64,000 nt of DNA. Source: Alistipes sp. GTDB taxonomy: Bacteria; Bacteroidota; Bacteroidia; Bacteroidales; Rikenellaceae. Position numbers and translations under genes: made by a program. The stretch lies in the NCBI GenBank assembly GCA_017517705.1, contig JAFWYM010000013.1:1-64000 (forward strand), in the 5' to 3' direction. The notes beneath the pieces were generated by a model. It did not search any database. It was not told where the DNA came from and worked only from the letters and a program-made list of their open reading frames with translations. Shown here piece after piece: positions 63,813-64,000 of the stretch (position 1 is its first letter; each line of letters begins with the position of its first letter).

Positions 63813-64000
63813 CTATAGCTCCAATAGCCCCGCGGGAAGTACGAACTTTATCGTGCGCCCCTCGAAGTCTATGCCTGCGATAAACTCCTCGGCTGCGGGC
63901 ACAAGGTGCTCATGCCCCTCTATCGTTATCTCGAATAGTGGGTTTGCCTCGTTGTCGTAGTAGTCTGTTATCTCGCCACGATGGGTGTCGACGATGGCCT
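63813..64000 (-). CDS. rimM: ribosome maturation factor RimM, C-terminal part
   Basis: The last 62 residues are visible on the minus strand; the 5' end is off the right edge. The segment (YYDNEANPLFEITIEGHEHL, then VPAAEEFIAGIDFEGRTI, ending in LPAGLLEL) fits the C-terminal PRC-barrel of RimM, including the AEEFI motif and the P-x-G-L-L-x-L ending. RimM assists 16S rRNA maturation with S19. Fragment only, so less sure. Confidence 0.8.
   Translation of the reverse strand, partial: AIVDTHRGEITDYYDNEANPLFEITIEGHEHLVPAAEEFIAGIDFEGRTIKFVLPAGLLEL

Overview
The window is from the chromosome of a host-associated Bacteroidales bacterium. Promoters have the Bacteroidetes TAnnTTTG -7 element rather than a sigma70 -10 box, and Shine-Dalgarno sequences are mostly missing. 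Lipoproteins carry acidic or serine-rich residues just after the lipobox cysteine. The gene families (type V Mfa/FimA fimbriae, DUF3575/DUF3868, DUF4251, DUF4919, DUF6567-like lipoprotein, methylmalonyl-CoA decarboxylase) are typical of gut or oral Bacteroidales. A Rikenellaceae/Alistipes-like or related lineage fits, but the genus cannot be fixed from the sequence alone.

Layout. 0-3.5 kb: two minus-strand surface lipoproteins, one of which runs off the left edge into an IdeS/Mac-like (C66) cysteine protease domain. 3.6-8 kb: minus-strand operon of a His-rich outer membrane barrel, phoH, pepD and a YegS-type lipid kinase. 8-9.5 kb: der. 9.6-13.6 kb: a duplicated plug/TonB-C protein, a two-component system and a DUF4251 protein. 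13.6-16.7 kb: Na+/dicarboxylate-type symporter, sirtuin, L,D-transpeptidase-like protein, small lipoprotein. 16.7-17.3 kb: a repeat-rich gap. 17.3-23.7 kb: methylmalonyl-CoA / propionate module (meaB and a thioredoxin-like protein on minus; mce, mmdA, delta subunit, biotin carrier and beta subunit on plus). 23.9-25.7 kb: LytTR two-component system. 25.8-31.6 kb: an unusual plus-strand cluster of a stand-alone LytTR protein, FHA-TM-zinc-ribbon protein, a 760-residue Glu/Ala/Val-repeat membrane protein, zinc-ribbon-FHA protein and a PP2C phosphatase. 31.7-34.5 kb: HAD phosphatase, SDR, an 87-bp tandem repeat carrying promoters, ybaK, tRNA-Lys with a duplicated 3' end. 34.5-49.9 kb: thioredoxin-like lipoprotein and a complete type V fimbrial locus with two tandem Mfa1-type subunits, an anchor/minor-subunit protein and three large accessory or tip proteins. 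49.9-60 kb: WYL regulator, ffh, a C11 clostripain-like lipoprotein, DUF4919 protein, dapA, ligA, a small acidic protein, mnmA, folE. 60-63.7 kb: two divergent membrane Ser/Thr kinases. 63.8 kb to end: the C-terminus of rimM.

How parts work together. The kinases (60-63.7 kb), two FHA proteins and the PP2C phosphatase (26-31.6 kb) hold all the parts of a phosphothreonine signalling circuit. The repeat protein between the FHA genes carries a repeated threonine motif that could be its scaffold or substrate; this is the best candidate here for an undescribed system. The fimbrial operon has a G9 tract between its putative -33 and -7 promoter elements, the arrangement expected for slipped-strand phase variation. 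Five fimbrial proteins share a Thr-Arg-(Ala/Val) motif in the N-terminal region, like the Arg-cleavage site of P. gingivalis fimbrillins, and an Arg-type C11 protease is encoded a few kb away. The meaB-mce-mmd genes supply the last steps of succinate-to-propionate fermentation and a sodium pump; the mutase itself is not in this window.
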